From JABDGC01 sp964449835 (GTDB taxonomy: Bacteria; Pseudomonadota; Gammaproteobacteria; DSM-16500), in the NCBI GenBank assembly GCA_964449835.1, contig CAYVBZ010000029.1:1-27464 (forward strand): a stretch of 27,464 bases of DNA, in the 5' to 3' direction. The first letter of the stretch is position 1. Each line of letters starts with the position of its first letter. Shown one piece after another: positions 14,846 to 22,536 of the stretch. The position numbers were made by a program, and so were the translations under genes. The notes beneath the pieces are model-generated. The model saw nothing but the letters and a program-made list of their open reading frames with translations, made no database searches and was not told the DNA's origin.

Positions 14846-15793
14846 ATGAATCCAGAAACCACGGTAATCGAAGGACGCGAACGTGACAAATGGCGGCGCA
14901 TGGCCGTCCTTGTGCAGGAAGCAGGCCCTAGTGCCCTAGATTATCTAAAGCCTTTCCGCCGTTTGACTTGGGAGCGCTTTCTTCTGCGGAACATCCTTGT
15001 TTTTTTTCTTCAGTATACTGGCTTCTTCTTCTCCACCTTGAGCGTTTCTTCTGTGGCCTGGTTTGCAAGTGGGACCGCCTGCGGCTTTCTTTTTTTACGC
15101 GGCAATAATGTATTGCCCGGCCTCAGTCTCGGCAGTTTTCTGGCTTATTATGCGGCTGGCTTGGACTGGAAACGCTCCCTGGCCTGCTCCCTGGTCATGA
15201 TTGCTCAAGCGCTCTTGCTGGTGAAACTCAATTATCGTGCTTCCATTCTCTCTTTGGTTTTTTATAAACGCAGTGATTTTTTGAAATTTATAGGACGGTG
15301 CTTCGTCGTCACCTTCGGCGCGACTGTCCTTTTGGTCTCTCTCTGCCTGCCAGCTTTGCAGCATCCCCCCTCCTTCACAGAGCTGAGTTTGCACTGGTGG
15401 TTGGCTAATTTGAATGGCACGATCATTTTCGCTTGCGCGTTTTATGTGTGGGATGCTTTCTTTCCCGATCTTTTCAAATTAAAAAAAATCAGCAAATTGA
15501 AACTACTGTTGGTTTTTGGGCTATTCATTTTTTCAATTCTGGCTTTTTTACAAATAAATTTGCCGCTGGAATCTTTTCTTTTTTTGGGGGCCACTTGGCT
15601 TGGTCTCCTTTGGATTAGCCGGCTTTATCGCTGCTGCGGTGTGAATGCCGCTCTTTTTCTGTTGGCTTTCATTCTTCAATGCGCTTTACTCTTCAATCTG
15701 CCGGGCAGTCATTTTCAAGTCAATGAATCAACCTTAATGTTACAATTTTTTTTGCTGGGCTGTGCCATCACAGGCATGGCATTAGCGATTTAA
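14846..15793 (+). CDS. MASE1-like integral membrane protein
   Basis: A 315-residue membrane protein with about eight to ten helices after a charged N-terminus of about 45 residues. It resembles the MASE1 sensory domain: ASGTACGFLFLRGNNVLPGLSLGSFLAYY corresponds to the family's first conserved block, and LHWWLANLNGTIIFA to the W-x-x-D-x-x-G block. MASE1 is usually joined to GGDEF, EAL or kinase domains; here no output domain follows. The start is uncertain: ATG at 14834 or 14846, or TTG at 14789 inside the opposing gene; none has a good ribosome-binding site. A second membrane-protein gene starts 16 nt after its stop. Confidence 0.7.
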   Translation: MNPETTVIEGRERDKWRRMAVLVQEAGPSALDYLKPFRRLTWERFLLRNILVFFLQYTGFFFSTLSVSSVAWFASGTACGFLFLRGNNVLPGLSLGSFLAYYAAGLDWKRSLACSLVMIAQALLLVKLNYRASILSLVFYKRSDFLKFIGRCFVVTFGATVLLVSLCLPALQHPPSFTELSLHWWLANLNGTIIFACAFYVWDAFFPDLFKLKKISKLKLLLVFGLFIFSILAFLQINLPLESFLFLGATWLGLLWISRLYRCCGVNAALFLLAFILQCALLFNLPGSHFQVNESTLMLQFFLLGCAITGMALAI

Positions 15794-15809
15794 ATAAGGA
15801 GCTATCGAC

Positions 15810-16304
15810 ATGCCAAGAATTATCCACTGGGTAGAGGAAGAAGCCTATACTACCATTCCCGCCCTGCTCTTTTTTGGAGTTTCCTTTAATCTTCTGCATT
15901 TTAGCTCTATATTATTGATGGGCTCCGAGCGGGCCACCTATACCAGCTACTGGGGTGCTAGTATAGGTGCTATATTAGCAGCTAAAACCATCATTATTGT
16001 TCGCAACCTTCCTTACATTAATCTTTTTCCTCATAAACCGCTTATTTACAATATCACCTGGAAATTGCTGATCTATGGCATCTTTGTTTTTCTGGTGCAG
16101 GTTTTGGATATTTGGCTTCATGGACTTCATCACCACAAAAGCACGGCACTTGCCACTCAAGTCCTTTCAGAAACCTTACATCATAAACGCTTCTGGGGCG
16201 TGCAAATTTGGGTTTACCTCCTCTTTCTCTTTTATATCAGTTTCAGTGAGCTGGGGCGGGTTTTAGGCCGACTTCAGATTAGAAAACTGGTATTTGGGTT
16301 TTAA
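15810..16304 (+). CDS. Four-helix membrane protein of unknown function
   Basis: A 164-residue hydrophobic protein I do not recognise. Four membrane helices are likely, near residues 15-37, 48-64, 82-105 and 128-150. A His-rich loop, WLHGLHHHKST, lies between helices 3 and 4. A strong AAGGAG precedes the ATG, 16 nt behind the MASE1-like gene, so both are probably in one operon and may form a complex. No catalytic motif is evident. Confidence 0.75.
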   Translation: MPRIIHWVEEEAYTTIPALLFFGVSFNLLHFSSILLMGSERATYTSYWGASIGAILAAKTIIIVRNLPYINLFPHKPLIYNITWKLLIYGIFVFLVQVLDIWLHGLHHHKSTALATQVLSETLHHKRFWGVQIWVYLLFLFYISFSELGRVLGRLQIRKLVFGF

Positions 16305-16384
16305 CTCACAAATACAAGGGCTTAGCATTTATTCCCCAGCGCAGCTATGGACCATGTTAAAATATAATAATCAAGGAGGGCCCC

Positions 16385-17167
16385 ATGCGCTTACAAAACA
16401 AGGTTGCTATTATAACCGGTTCCGCAAGTGGGATCGGCCAGCACATCGCCGAAAAGTATGCCAAAGAAGGCGCCAAGGTTGTCATCGCTGACCTCAATTT
16501 GCAAGCCGCAGAAGCGGAAGCGGAGGCCATTAAGAAAATGGGTCTTCAGGCCATGGCGGTTGCTATGGACGTAACCAATGAAGACCAAGTCGAAGCCGGT
16601 GTCGCAAAGGTGATTTCCGCTTATGGCGGAGTGGATGTTTTGGTCAGCAACGCGGGTATTCAATTTATTTCACCCATTGAAAGTCTGCCTTTTGCCCAAT
16701 GGAAGAAACTCTTGGCCATTCATCTCGACGGCGCTTTTCTTACAACGCGTGCCTGCGTAAAAAATATGTATGAACGCGGCAAGGGCGGCAGCATTATTTA
16801 TATGGGCTCTGTTCATTCCAAAGAAGCTTCTCCTTTAAAAGCACCTTATGTAACAGCCAAGCACGGTTTAATAGGACTTTGCAAAGTGGTCGCTAAGGAA
16901 GGCGCAAAACATGGTGTGCGCGCCAATGTCATCTGTCCGGGTTTTGTGCGGACGCCCTTGGTTGATAAACAAATTCCTGAACAAGCCAAAAAGCTTGGTA
17001 TTAGCGAGGAAGATGTTGTTAAAAAAGTCATGTTGTCCGGCACCGTAGACGGTGAATTTACGACAACGGAAGATGTGGCCGAAGTTGCTTTATTTTTCGC
17101 TTCCTTCAACTCCAATGCCTTGACTGGACAATCACTGGTGGTCAGCCACGGATGGTTTATGCAGTAA
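16385..17167 (+). CDS. bdhA: D-3-hydroxybutyrate dehydrogenase
   Basis: A 260-residue short-chain dehydrogenase that oxidises D-3-hydroxybutyrate to acetoacetate with NAD+. The cofactor motif is TGSASGIG, then NAG; the catalytic residues are S142, Y155 and K159. Substrate-specific BdhA stretches are present: H144 after the catalytic Ser, TPLVDKQIPEQAK, GISEEDVV, and DGEFTTTEDVAE. It opens the operon with a strong AAGGAGGG; TATAAT (16363-16368) is just upstream without a good -35 box. patD begins 16 nt after its stop. In Legionella pneumophila the bdhA-patD operon is reported to matter for growth in amoebae. Confidence 0.93.
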   Translation: MRLQNKVAIITGSASGIGQHIAEKYAKEGAKVVIADLNLQAAEAEAEAIKKMGLQAMAVAMDVTNEDQVEAGVAKVISAYGGVDVLVSNAGIQFISPIESLPFAQWKKLLAIHLDGAFLTTRACVKNMYERGKGGSIIYMGSVHSKEASPLKAPYVTAKHGLIGLCKVVAKEGAKHGVRANVICPGFVRTPLVDKQIPEQAKKLGISEEDVVKKVMLSGTVDGEFTTTEDVAEVALFFASFNSNALTGQSLVVSHGWFMQ

Positions 17168-17183
17168 TTAAAGGAGGTCTGGC

Positions 17184-18323
17184 ATGGGAACGAAGGTCCA
17201 TCCTTACGACCAGATTGTCTACCTTCTACAAGGCGGCGGCGCCCTTGGCGCCTACCAAGTGGGTGTGTGCCAAGGCCTTTTAGAAAAAAATTTTCATCCG
17301 GATTGGGTGGTGGGTACCTCCATTGGTGCAATCAACTCCGCCCTGATCGCAGGCTCTAAACCAGAAGACCGTATTACGCATTTAAAAGAATTTTGGCAAG
17401 ACATCACAACCCCCCTGTTCTTTTCTGAATTCAAGAGAACTGAAGATGAATCCTGGGCACGGGAATGGCAAGGGTACATCAGTGCGAGTTATGCGCTTTT
17501 ATTCGGGCAAAATAATTTTTTTATGCCTCGCTGGTTCAATCCTTGGCTCATTCAAAACGGCACACCCGATCAGCTTAGCTTTTATGACACCTCCATTCTA
17601 AGGACCACTTTGGAAAAGTTTATTGATTTTGATCTGATCAATCAACAAAAAGTCCGTTTAACCTTGGGCGCAGTCAGCCTTGATGACGGCGAGCAAGTTA
17701 TTTTTGATAACACTGAACAGAAGCTTAGGCCAGAACATGTGATGGCGAGCGGCGCGCTCCCGCCGGGTTTTCCGGCTATTGAAATTGATGGCCGCTATTA
17801 TTGGGATGGCGGCGTTGTCTCGAATACACCCTTGAGCATCATTTTGCGTGAGAAAACCGAGCAGAAATTATTATGTTTTATGGTTAATCTTTTCGCGCAT
17901 ATTGGCAGCCTTCCTAAAACAATGATAGAGGTCATTAAACGCAAAAAAGAACTTGGCTTTAGCAGTCGTCATCATGAAATTATTAATTATCTTTGTCTTT
18001 TACATGAGTATCAGCATCTCATTTATTGCTTGAATCAAAATATAAAAAATACGCCGCAAAATGATAAGATAGCCCAGACTATTAAGGCCATGGAAGCGCT
18101 TGGCCATCCAACGGCTTGCAATATCATTCGTTTTCATTATCACGATTCACCCGGAGAAACTTGGGCGAAGGATTTTGAATTTTCTGCGTTGACACAAGAA
18201 GAACATTATCGCAAAGGAAATGAAGATGCGCTTATGGCTTTAAAGCGGCCCGATTGGCTGCAGCTCATTCCAGACGGTTCAGGTGTCGTCATGCATGATG
18301 TTAAAGAAGGAGTCTGTTTATGA
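17184..18323 (+). CDS. patD: Patatin-like phospholipase (PatD type)
   Basis: A 379-residue cytoplasmic-type patatin without a signal peptide. Residues 16-22 form the oxyanion loop (QGGGALG), S46 is the nucleophile in GTSIG, and D208 the catalytic acid in WDGG. The C-terminal region (about 240-370, with DALMALKRPDWL near the end) fits the DUF3734 extension common to these bacterial patatins. A strong AAAGGAGG precedes the ATG. Its stop overlaps the start of adc by 4 nt (ATGA), a sign of translational coupling. In Legionella, PatD has phospholipase A activity; release of polymer-derived 3-hydroxybutyrate is an alternative role suggested only by the neighbours. Confidence 0.9.
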   Translation: MGTKVHPYDQIVYLLQGGGALGAYQVGVCQGLLEKNFHPDWVVGTSIGAINSALIAGSKPEDRITHLKEFWQDITTPLFFSEFKRTEDESWAREWQGYISASYALLFGQNNFFMPRWFNPWLIQNGTPDQLSFYDTSILRTTLEKFIDFDLINQQKVRLTLGAVSLDDGEQVIFDNTEQKLRPEHVMASGALPPGFPAIEIDGRYYWDGGVVSNTPLSIILREKTEQKLLCFMVNLFAHIGSLPKTMIEVIKRKKELGFSSRHHEIINYLCLLHEYQHLIYCLNQNIKNTPQNDKIAQTIKAMEALGHPTACNIIRFHYHDSPGETWAKDFEFSALTQEEHYRKGNEDALMALKRPDWLQLIPDGSGVVMHDVKEGVCL

Positions 18324-19060
18324 AAAAAGATGAAATTGTAGAAAAAGCCTTTGCCATGCCCTTGACTTCCCCTGCTTATCCCAGAGGTCCTTACCGTTTT
18401 ATCAATCGAGAATTTTTTGTCGTGACTTATGAAACGGACCTTGAACTTTTAAAAGAAGTGGTCCCAGGACCTTTGGAAGTCACGGAACCGATCGTTAAAT
18501 TTGAATTTATCCGCATGCCGGATTCTACTGGCTTTGGCGATTACACCGAATCCGGGCAGGTCATTCCGGTGTCTTACAAGGGAAAAAAGGGGAGCTATGT
18601 TCATGCCATGTTTCTCGACGATGAAGCGCCGATCGCTGGGGGCCGAGAAATTTGGGGCTTTCCCAAGAAGCTTGCGAAGCCCAGTTTAACGGTTGTCAGT
18701 GAAACCTTGATGGGCAGTTTAAACTACGAAGGCTCTCAGGTCGCGCTTGGAACAATGGGCTATAAATACGAGACTTTGGACCTACAAAAAATTCACAAGG
18801 GTCTCCTTGTTCCCAATTATCTCATCAAAATCATTCCACATGTGGACGGCTCTCCGCGAATTTGTGAATTGGTGGAATATTATATTGAAGACGTGACAGT
18901 CAAAGGAGCTTGGACAGGCCCAACAGAACTGCAATTATTCTCTCATGCACTTGCCCCCGTCGCGGCACTGCCAGTGCGCCGCATCATTTCAGGGGCCCAT
19001 ATTCTGACAGATTTGACCCTGCCTTATGGCAAGGTTGTCTTTGATTATCTTAAGAAATAA
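18320..19060 (+). CDS. adc: Acetoacetate decarboxylase
   Basis: A 246-residue decarboxylase that converts acetoacetate to acetone and CO2. The Schiff-base lysine is K116 in REIWGFPKK with K117 beside it, matching K115/K116 of the Clostridium enzyme; E77 in YTESGQ and R30 match its other active-site residues. The length is that of the family. It overlaps patD by 4 nt and lies two genes after bdhA, whose product is its substrate, so the two enzymes form a direct pathway from 3-hydroxybutyrate. A carbonic anhydrase gene starts 15 nt after its stop. Confidence 0.95.
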   Translation: MKKDEIVEKAFAMPLTSPAYPRGPYRFINREFFVVTYETDLELLKEVVPGPLEVTEPIVKFEFIRMPDSTGFGDYTESGQVIPVSYKGKKGSYVHAMFLDDEAPIAGGREIWGFPKKLAKPSLTVVSETLMGSLNYEGSQVALGTMGYKYETLDLQKIHKGLLVPNYLIKIIPHVDGSPRICELVEYYIEDVTVKGAWTGPTELQLFSHALAPVAALPVRRIISGAHILTDLTLPYGKVVFDYLKK

Positions 19061-19075
19061 ATATATCATGCGACC

Positions 19076-19807
19076 ATGAAACCGAATAGACGCTACTTGC
19101 AGACCAAGCACAATAACGAAATCGCCCGTCTTATCCAAGGTTACGAAGACTTTCGTACCCAATATTTTAATAATCCTCAAAATGAGCTCTATAAAAAATT
19201 AGTGAAAAATGGCCAGAGCCCCAAGACCATGGTTGTGGCCTGCAGCGATTCGCGCGTCGATCCTTCCATTATTTTAAATTGTGCACCCGGACAATTGTTT
19301 GTTGTGCGCAATGTGGCGAATTTAGTCCCGCCCTTTGACAATGATCCTAAACATCACGGCACCAGCGCTGCCCTAGAATTTGCAGTGCAAACTCTGAAGG
19401 TCCAAAATATTATTGTTCTCGGTCACAGCCACTGCGGCGGCATTCGGGCACTGCTTGCAAAAAATAAAAAGACAGCCCCGGCCCAGACTGATTTTATTTC
19501 TAGTTGGATGAGCATTGTCAAAGAAGCCCGCGAAAAAGCCCTCTCGGAGTCAACACAGCATACGCTTGAAGAGCAAGCTAAGCTCTGTGAGGAGCAAGCG
19601 CTTGCCATTTCCTTGAGAAACCTTCACTCCTTTCCCTGGATCCAAGAGAAGGTTAATCTGAATTTGCTATACTTGCATGCCTGGCGTTTTGATTTGGCCA
19701 ATGGCCTGTTGCAGCAGTTTAACCCTAATTCCGAACAGTTCGAGGACTTGGTGGAAAAAGACCCTGGCCTCAATGAAGGACACTCTCCGGCTCGCTCTTG
19801 TAAGTAA
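19076..19807 (+). CDS. Beta-carbonic anhydrase
   Basis: A 243-residue beta-carbonic anhydrase that interconverts CO2 and bicarbonate. The zinc ligands and partner residues are C56, D58 and R60 in CSDSR, and H117 and C120 in GHSHC. It has no signal peptide, so it is cytoplasmic. It lies 15 nt after adc, whose product is CO2, so hydration of that CO2 is a plausible job. The ATG at 19076 has no clear Shine-Dalgarno sequence. It is distinct from the domain fused to SulP at the left end. The last 20 residues (DLVEKDPGLNEG onward) are variable. Confidence 0.93.
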   Translation: MKPNRRYLQTKHNNEIARLIQGYEDFRTQYFNNPQNELYKKLVKNGQSPKTMVVACSDSRVDPSIILNCAPGQLFVVRNVANLVPPFDNDPKHHGTSAALEFAVQTLKVQNIIVLGHSHCGGIRALLAKNKKTAPAQTDFISSWMSIVKEAREKALSESTQHTLEEQAKLCEEQALAISLRNLHSFPWIQEKVNLNLLYLHAWRFDLANGLLQQFNPNSEQFEDLVEKDPGLNEGHSPARSCK

Positions 19808-19831
19808 AGCGGTCCTTCGAACAGTTGTTAT

Positions 19832-19877
19832 AAATGAAGGTCTTCATTTGACGTTTGGACCTCATAAGCTGTACCAT
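19832..19877 (+). promoter_or_regulatory. Palindrome and promoter-like boxes before a 20-codon ORF
   Basis: AAATGAAG (19832-19839) and CTTCATTT (19842-19849) form an 8-bp inverted repeat. TTGACG (19848-19853) overlaps its end, and TACCAT (19872-19877) follows at 18 bp. The palindrome could be an operator or a weak terminator for the operon. The -10 box is a poor match. Confidence 0.4.
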
Positions 19878-19907
19878 TAAAATAGTCGCAAAAATGGAGA
19901 TCGACGC

Positions 19908-19970
19908 ATGGCAAGAGGCAAAGGACCGCATGGGCCTAAAAAGTTCAGGAAAAAAAACCGTAACAAATAG
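19908..19970 (+). CDS. 20-residue very basic microprotein (putative)
   Basis: ATG at 19908 with GGAGA eight nucleotides upstream opens 20 codons: MARGKGPHGPKKFRKKNRNK. Ten of 20 residues are Lys or Arg, and none is acidic. Its stop codon directly abuts the stop of the convergent M32 peptidase gene. The composition recalls small ribosome- or nucleic-acid-binding peptides, but I recognise no family. An overlapping 30-codon frame from 19894 lacks a ribosome-binding site. Chance occurrence is possible at this length. Confidence 0.4.
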   Translation: MARGKGPHGPKKFRKKNRNK

Positions 19971-21461
19971 TTACTCGTTTAAATAACGCGCCTGAATATG
20001 CCGGATAAAAGGCCCTGTTTCCAAGTCCCTGCCCGTGACTTGGGTCAAAAGCGCCGAAGTTGGCAAGAGCGAGGCTTTGCTGTGAATTTCCTGTCTCAGC
20101 CAAGCTATCAAGCTTTTAAAATTTCCCAGGGCCACTTCAGCATTAAACTGCGCATGGCATTGGCTGAAGGTTTCAAAAAATTGCGCGGCAATTAAACGTC
20201 CGAGTGTATAGGCAGGAAAATAGCCAAAAGCGCCGGAAGGCCAGTGAACGTCTTGCATGACGCCGTCCTTGTGGTCTTCTCCTGTTGAAAGACCCAAGTA
20301 TTGCCGCATGCCTTCATCCCAACGTGCTGGCAAATCTTGAAGTTGTAAATCGCCTTTAAATAGCTCCTTTTCAATTTCATAGCGCAGGACTACATGTAAG
20401 GGATAAGTGACTTCATCCGCATCTACGCGAACCAGGCTGGGTTTGACTTGGGTGGTCAGCTTATACAGGTTCTCAGCGGTCAAAGCGTCATTTTGGCCAA
20501 AGGCTTGCTGAATCTGCGGCGCCATAAACTTAAAATAAGCCTTAGAACGGCAAACCTGCATTTCAATCAGCAAGGACTGGCTTTCATGCATGGCCATGCT
20601 ATGGACCATCCCCACCGGCTGAGACAGCCATTTTTGAGGTAGGCCTTGTTCATAAAGCGCATGACCTGTTTCATGACAGGTCCCGAGCAAGGAAGTCATA
20701 AACTCCTTTTCAGAATAACGTGTTGTGATGCGTACATCTTCTGGAATGCCATTACAGAAAGGATGGTGACTGCTATCCAAGCGGCCATGATTAAAATCAA
20801 AATGCAAGGCACGCATCACTTGCAGGCCCAGGTCTTTTTGTTTTTCCATAGGAAAAGGACCTTGAGGAACAGATAAATGAAGAGCGTTCTGTTTCTTTTG
20901 AATTTCTTTGATCAAGCCGGGCAGAAGTCCTTTTAATTGAGAAAAAATGCGATCGATACCCGCTTGTGTAAATCCGGGCGCATACTCATCCAGCAGCGCA
21001 TCATAGGGTGATAAGTGTAAGCTGTCGCCTTGTCGCTGCGCAGCTTCTTTGACCAATTGAAAAGTACGTTCTAAAAAAGGCAAAAAAGCGCGCCAATCAC
21101 TTTGTGGCCTTAGCTTGCGCCAGGCTTGTTCACAGGCCATTTTCGTCTTGGTCAGTTGTTCTGTTAAGGCCGGCGGGATGCAAACCGCGGAATGATATTT
21201 TTTTTCCATCCATTGTAAATTGGCCCTGTCCCAGTCGGGCAATTGCTCCCCTTCTTCGCGCGCCGCCTGAAGAAGCGCGCGCGTCTTTTTCTTAAGCAAC
21301 ATTTTTTGCATCAGGCCATCTATCGTTGCCACCGTACTTGCCCGATAAGCCCCCGCTCCCTCCGGCATAACAACCGCTTCGTCCCACATTAAAAGTTTTT
21401 GGGTATACTGCAAATGGGCCAAGGTTTTAAAAACGCGTTTTAGTTTTTTGTAGTTTTCCAT
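19971..21461 (-). CDS. M32-family metallocarboxypeptidase (Taq type)
   Basis: A 496-residue zinc carboxypeptidase, about the usual length of the family, which removes C-terminal residues from peptides in the cytoplasm. The HEXXH motif is H263-E264-T-G-H267 in GTCHETGHALYEQGLP, and the third ligand is E293 in MAMHESQSLLIE. Other family blocks are ITTRYSEKEF and the late HWPSGAFGYFPAYTLG. The ATG at 21461 shares its A with the stop of the preceding gene (TAATG), which points to coupling; a TTG at 21479 would add six residues and overlap that gene. Confidence 0.93.
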   Translation of the reverse strand: MENYKKLKRVFKTLAHLQYTQKLLMWDEAVVMPEGAGAYRASTVATIDGLMQKMLLKKKTRALLQAAREEGEQLPDWDRANLQWMEKKYHSAVCIPPALTEQLTKTKMACEQAWRKLRPQSDWRAFLPFLERTFQLVKEAAQRQGDSLHLSPYDALLDEYAPGFTQAGIDRIFSQLKGLLPGLIKEIQKKQNALHLSVPQGPFPMEKQKDLGLQVMRALHFDFNHGRLDSSHHPFCNGIPEDVRITTRYSEKEFMTSLLGTCHETGHALYEQGLPQKWLSQPVGMVHSMAMHESQSLLIEMQVCRSKAYFKFMAPQIQQAFGQNDALTAENLYKLTTQVKPSLVRVDADEVTYPLHVVLRYEIEKELFKGDLQLQDLPARWDEGMRQYLGLSTGEDHKDGVMQDVHWPSGAFGYFPAYTLGRLIAAQFFETFSQCHAQFNAEVALGNFKSLIAWLRQEIHSKASLLPTSALLTQVTGRDLETGPFIRHIQARYLNE

Positions 21462-21946
21462 TAAATTCGCGCTCGCCAAGTTGTCTTCACTTGCGCAACC
21501 ACTTCTTGACTGCTATTTCGGATGTCCGCCGTTAAGAGATAATTCGTATCGTTTTGAAATTCTGTCACGTCAAAGCGGGCGCTTGCAGTCAGTATCCCCC
21601 GCGCTTTTTTGAGGTAAGTGCAATTTAATTCCACTAGAATTGCCTTGGCTTTTTCAGGTGCTCGAGAAAAAAAAGCGAGGCCGCTGCAAAATTCACCGAG
21701 ATTGGCGAGCGCCAGCGCATGTACCGACTGAAGGTGATTACGGACTTTATGGGAGTCCCGGAGTTGGACCTCGGCATAGCCGGGCTCAATTTTTTGGACC
21801 CGCGGAGAAATGGTCGAGGTATAGGGGATCTTCCAACCCATTATTTTAGAGAACAAGGTTTTCCCAAAGGGAAGTTTTTTAAAAATGGCCCAAGTGAAAT
21901 TAACGCTCGCAGGATTGCGCAATTGGGCGAATAATGATTTTGTCAT
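21461..21946 (-). CDS. DUF4442 hotdog-fold protein (thioesterase-like)
   Basis: A 161-residue protein matching DUF4442, a branch of the hotdog fold related to acyl-CoA thioesterases. The typical central block is DSHKVRNHLQSVHALALANLGEFCSGLAF, followed by LVELNCTYLKKARG and a final VVAQVKTTWRAR strand. The substrate is unknown; an acyl thioester is likely from the fold. It lies 20 nt after the thioredoxin-like gene and runs straight into the M32 gene. GGAA is upstream of the ATG. Confidence 0.87.
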   Translation of the reverse strand: MTKSLFAQLRNPASVNFTWAIFKKLPFGKTLFSKIMGWKIPYTSTISPRVQKIEPGYAEVQLRDSHKVRNHLQSVHALALANLGEFCSGLAFFSRAPEKAKAILVELNCTYLKKARGILTASARFDVTEFQNDTNYLLTADIRNSSQEVVAQVKTTWRARI

Positions 21947-21966
21947 GTGGTTTCCATTCTTTTGGT

Positions 21967-22377
21967 TTATCGGCTGAATGCTACTAATTCTCGGGTGACG
22001 CTCTGTGCAGAGGCATAGCCAGAATAGCGTTTCAGAACTTGATTACGGTCGTTCAGGATGATGAGGTAGGGAATTTCAGTGATTTTATAACGCTTAGCGA
22101 AGGCCTTGTTCTTCTCAATATCCACTTTGACTGGAATATAACGCTGGGAAACCAGCTGAACGACGCCAGGGTCTTTAAAAGTAAGATGGTCCATTTGCTG
22201 ACACCAGCGGCACCAACTGACCTTGGCGAAAACTAAGACTAACTTATGTGAACTTTTAGCGGATTTAAAAACAGCTGGCGAAAAATTCCGCCATTCGATG
22301 TCCCCCCCAGCATGACTGATCGAAAAAAAAGCCGAAAGCAGAAAAATGGCAAATAGACGCCAACTGGGTTTAAACAT
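21967..22377 (-). CDS. Secreted thioredoxin-fold protein
   Basis: A 136-residue protein with a signal peptide (about residues 1-23, ending SISHA) and a thioredoxin fold of the DsbD-gamma/thioredoxin_7 type. The redox pair is C56 and C59 in SWCRWC, and the cis-proline is in TEIPYLI. It probably acts in periplasmic thiol reduction or oxidation; its electron partner is not in the window. It is first of a three-gene operon with DUF4442 and M32 genes, whose products look cytoplasmic, so the link is not obvious. AGGAAGAG precedes the ATG. Confidence 0.87.
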   Translation of the reverse strand: MFKPSWRLFAIFLLSAFFSISHAGGDIEWRNFSPAVFKSAKSSHKLVLVFAKVSWCRWCQQMDHLTFKDPGVVQLVSQRYIPVKVDIEKNKAFAKRYKITEIPYLIILNDRNQVLKRYSGYASAQSVTRELVAFSR

Positions 22378-22408
22378 GCGAGTTCTCTTCCTATTTATTT
22401 GTTCTGCT

Positions 22409-22436
22409 ATTATAAGGGATTGCTGAACAGAGGCAA
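22409..22436 (-). promoter_or_regulatory. Promoter of the thioredoxin-DUF4442-M32 operon
   Basis: On the minus strand a perfect TATAAT (22409-22414) is 16 bp from TTGCCT (22431-22436). It lies 32 nt before the ATG at 22377 with a ribosome-binding site between. Confidence 0.6.
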
Positions 22437-22473
22437 TGCCGGAATTTAGAATGGGTCTTGCTACTCCCGCGGG

Positions 22474-22502
22474 TTTACGTTATTTTACATAATATGTAAT
22501 AC
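22474..22502 (+). promoter_or_regulatory. Promoter with embedded palindrome before the KfrA-like gene
   Basis: TTTACG (22474-22479) and TAATAC (22497-22502) are 17 bp apart. The perfect 15-bp palindrome TTACATA-A-TATGTAA (22485-22499) covers the spacer and the start of the -10 box. KfrA of plasmid RK2 represses its own promoter by binding such a site, so autoregulation is a reasonable inference. Confidence 0.6.
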
Positions 22503-22536
22503 AGGAATAGCTTATTTAAATCAGGAGGATTTCACC

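Noticed and set aside
19894..19986. 30-codon frame overlapping the 20-codon basic ORF
   Set aside because: No ribosome-binding site, and it runs into the convergent M32 gene; the shorter frame has a better start.
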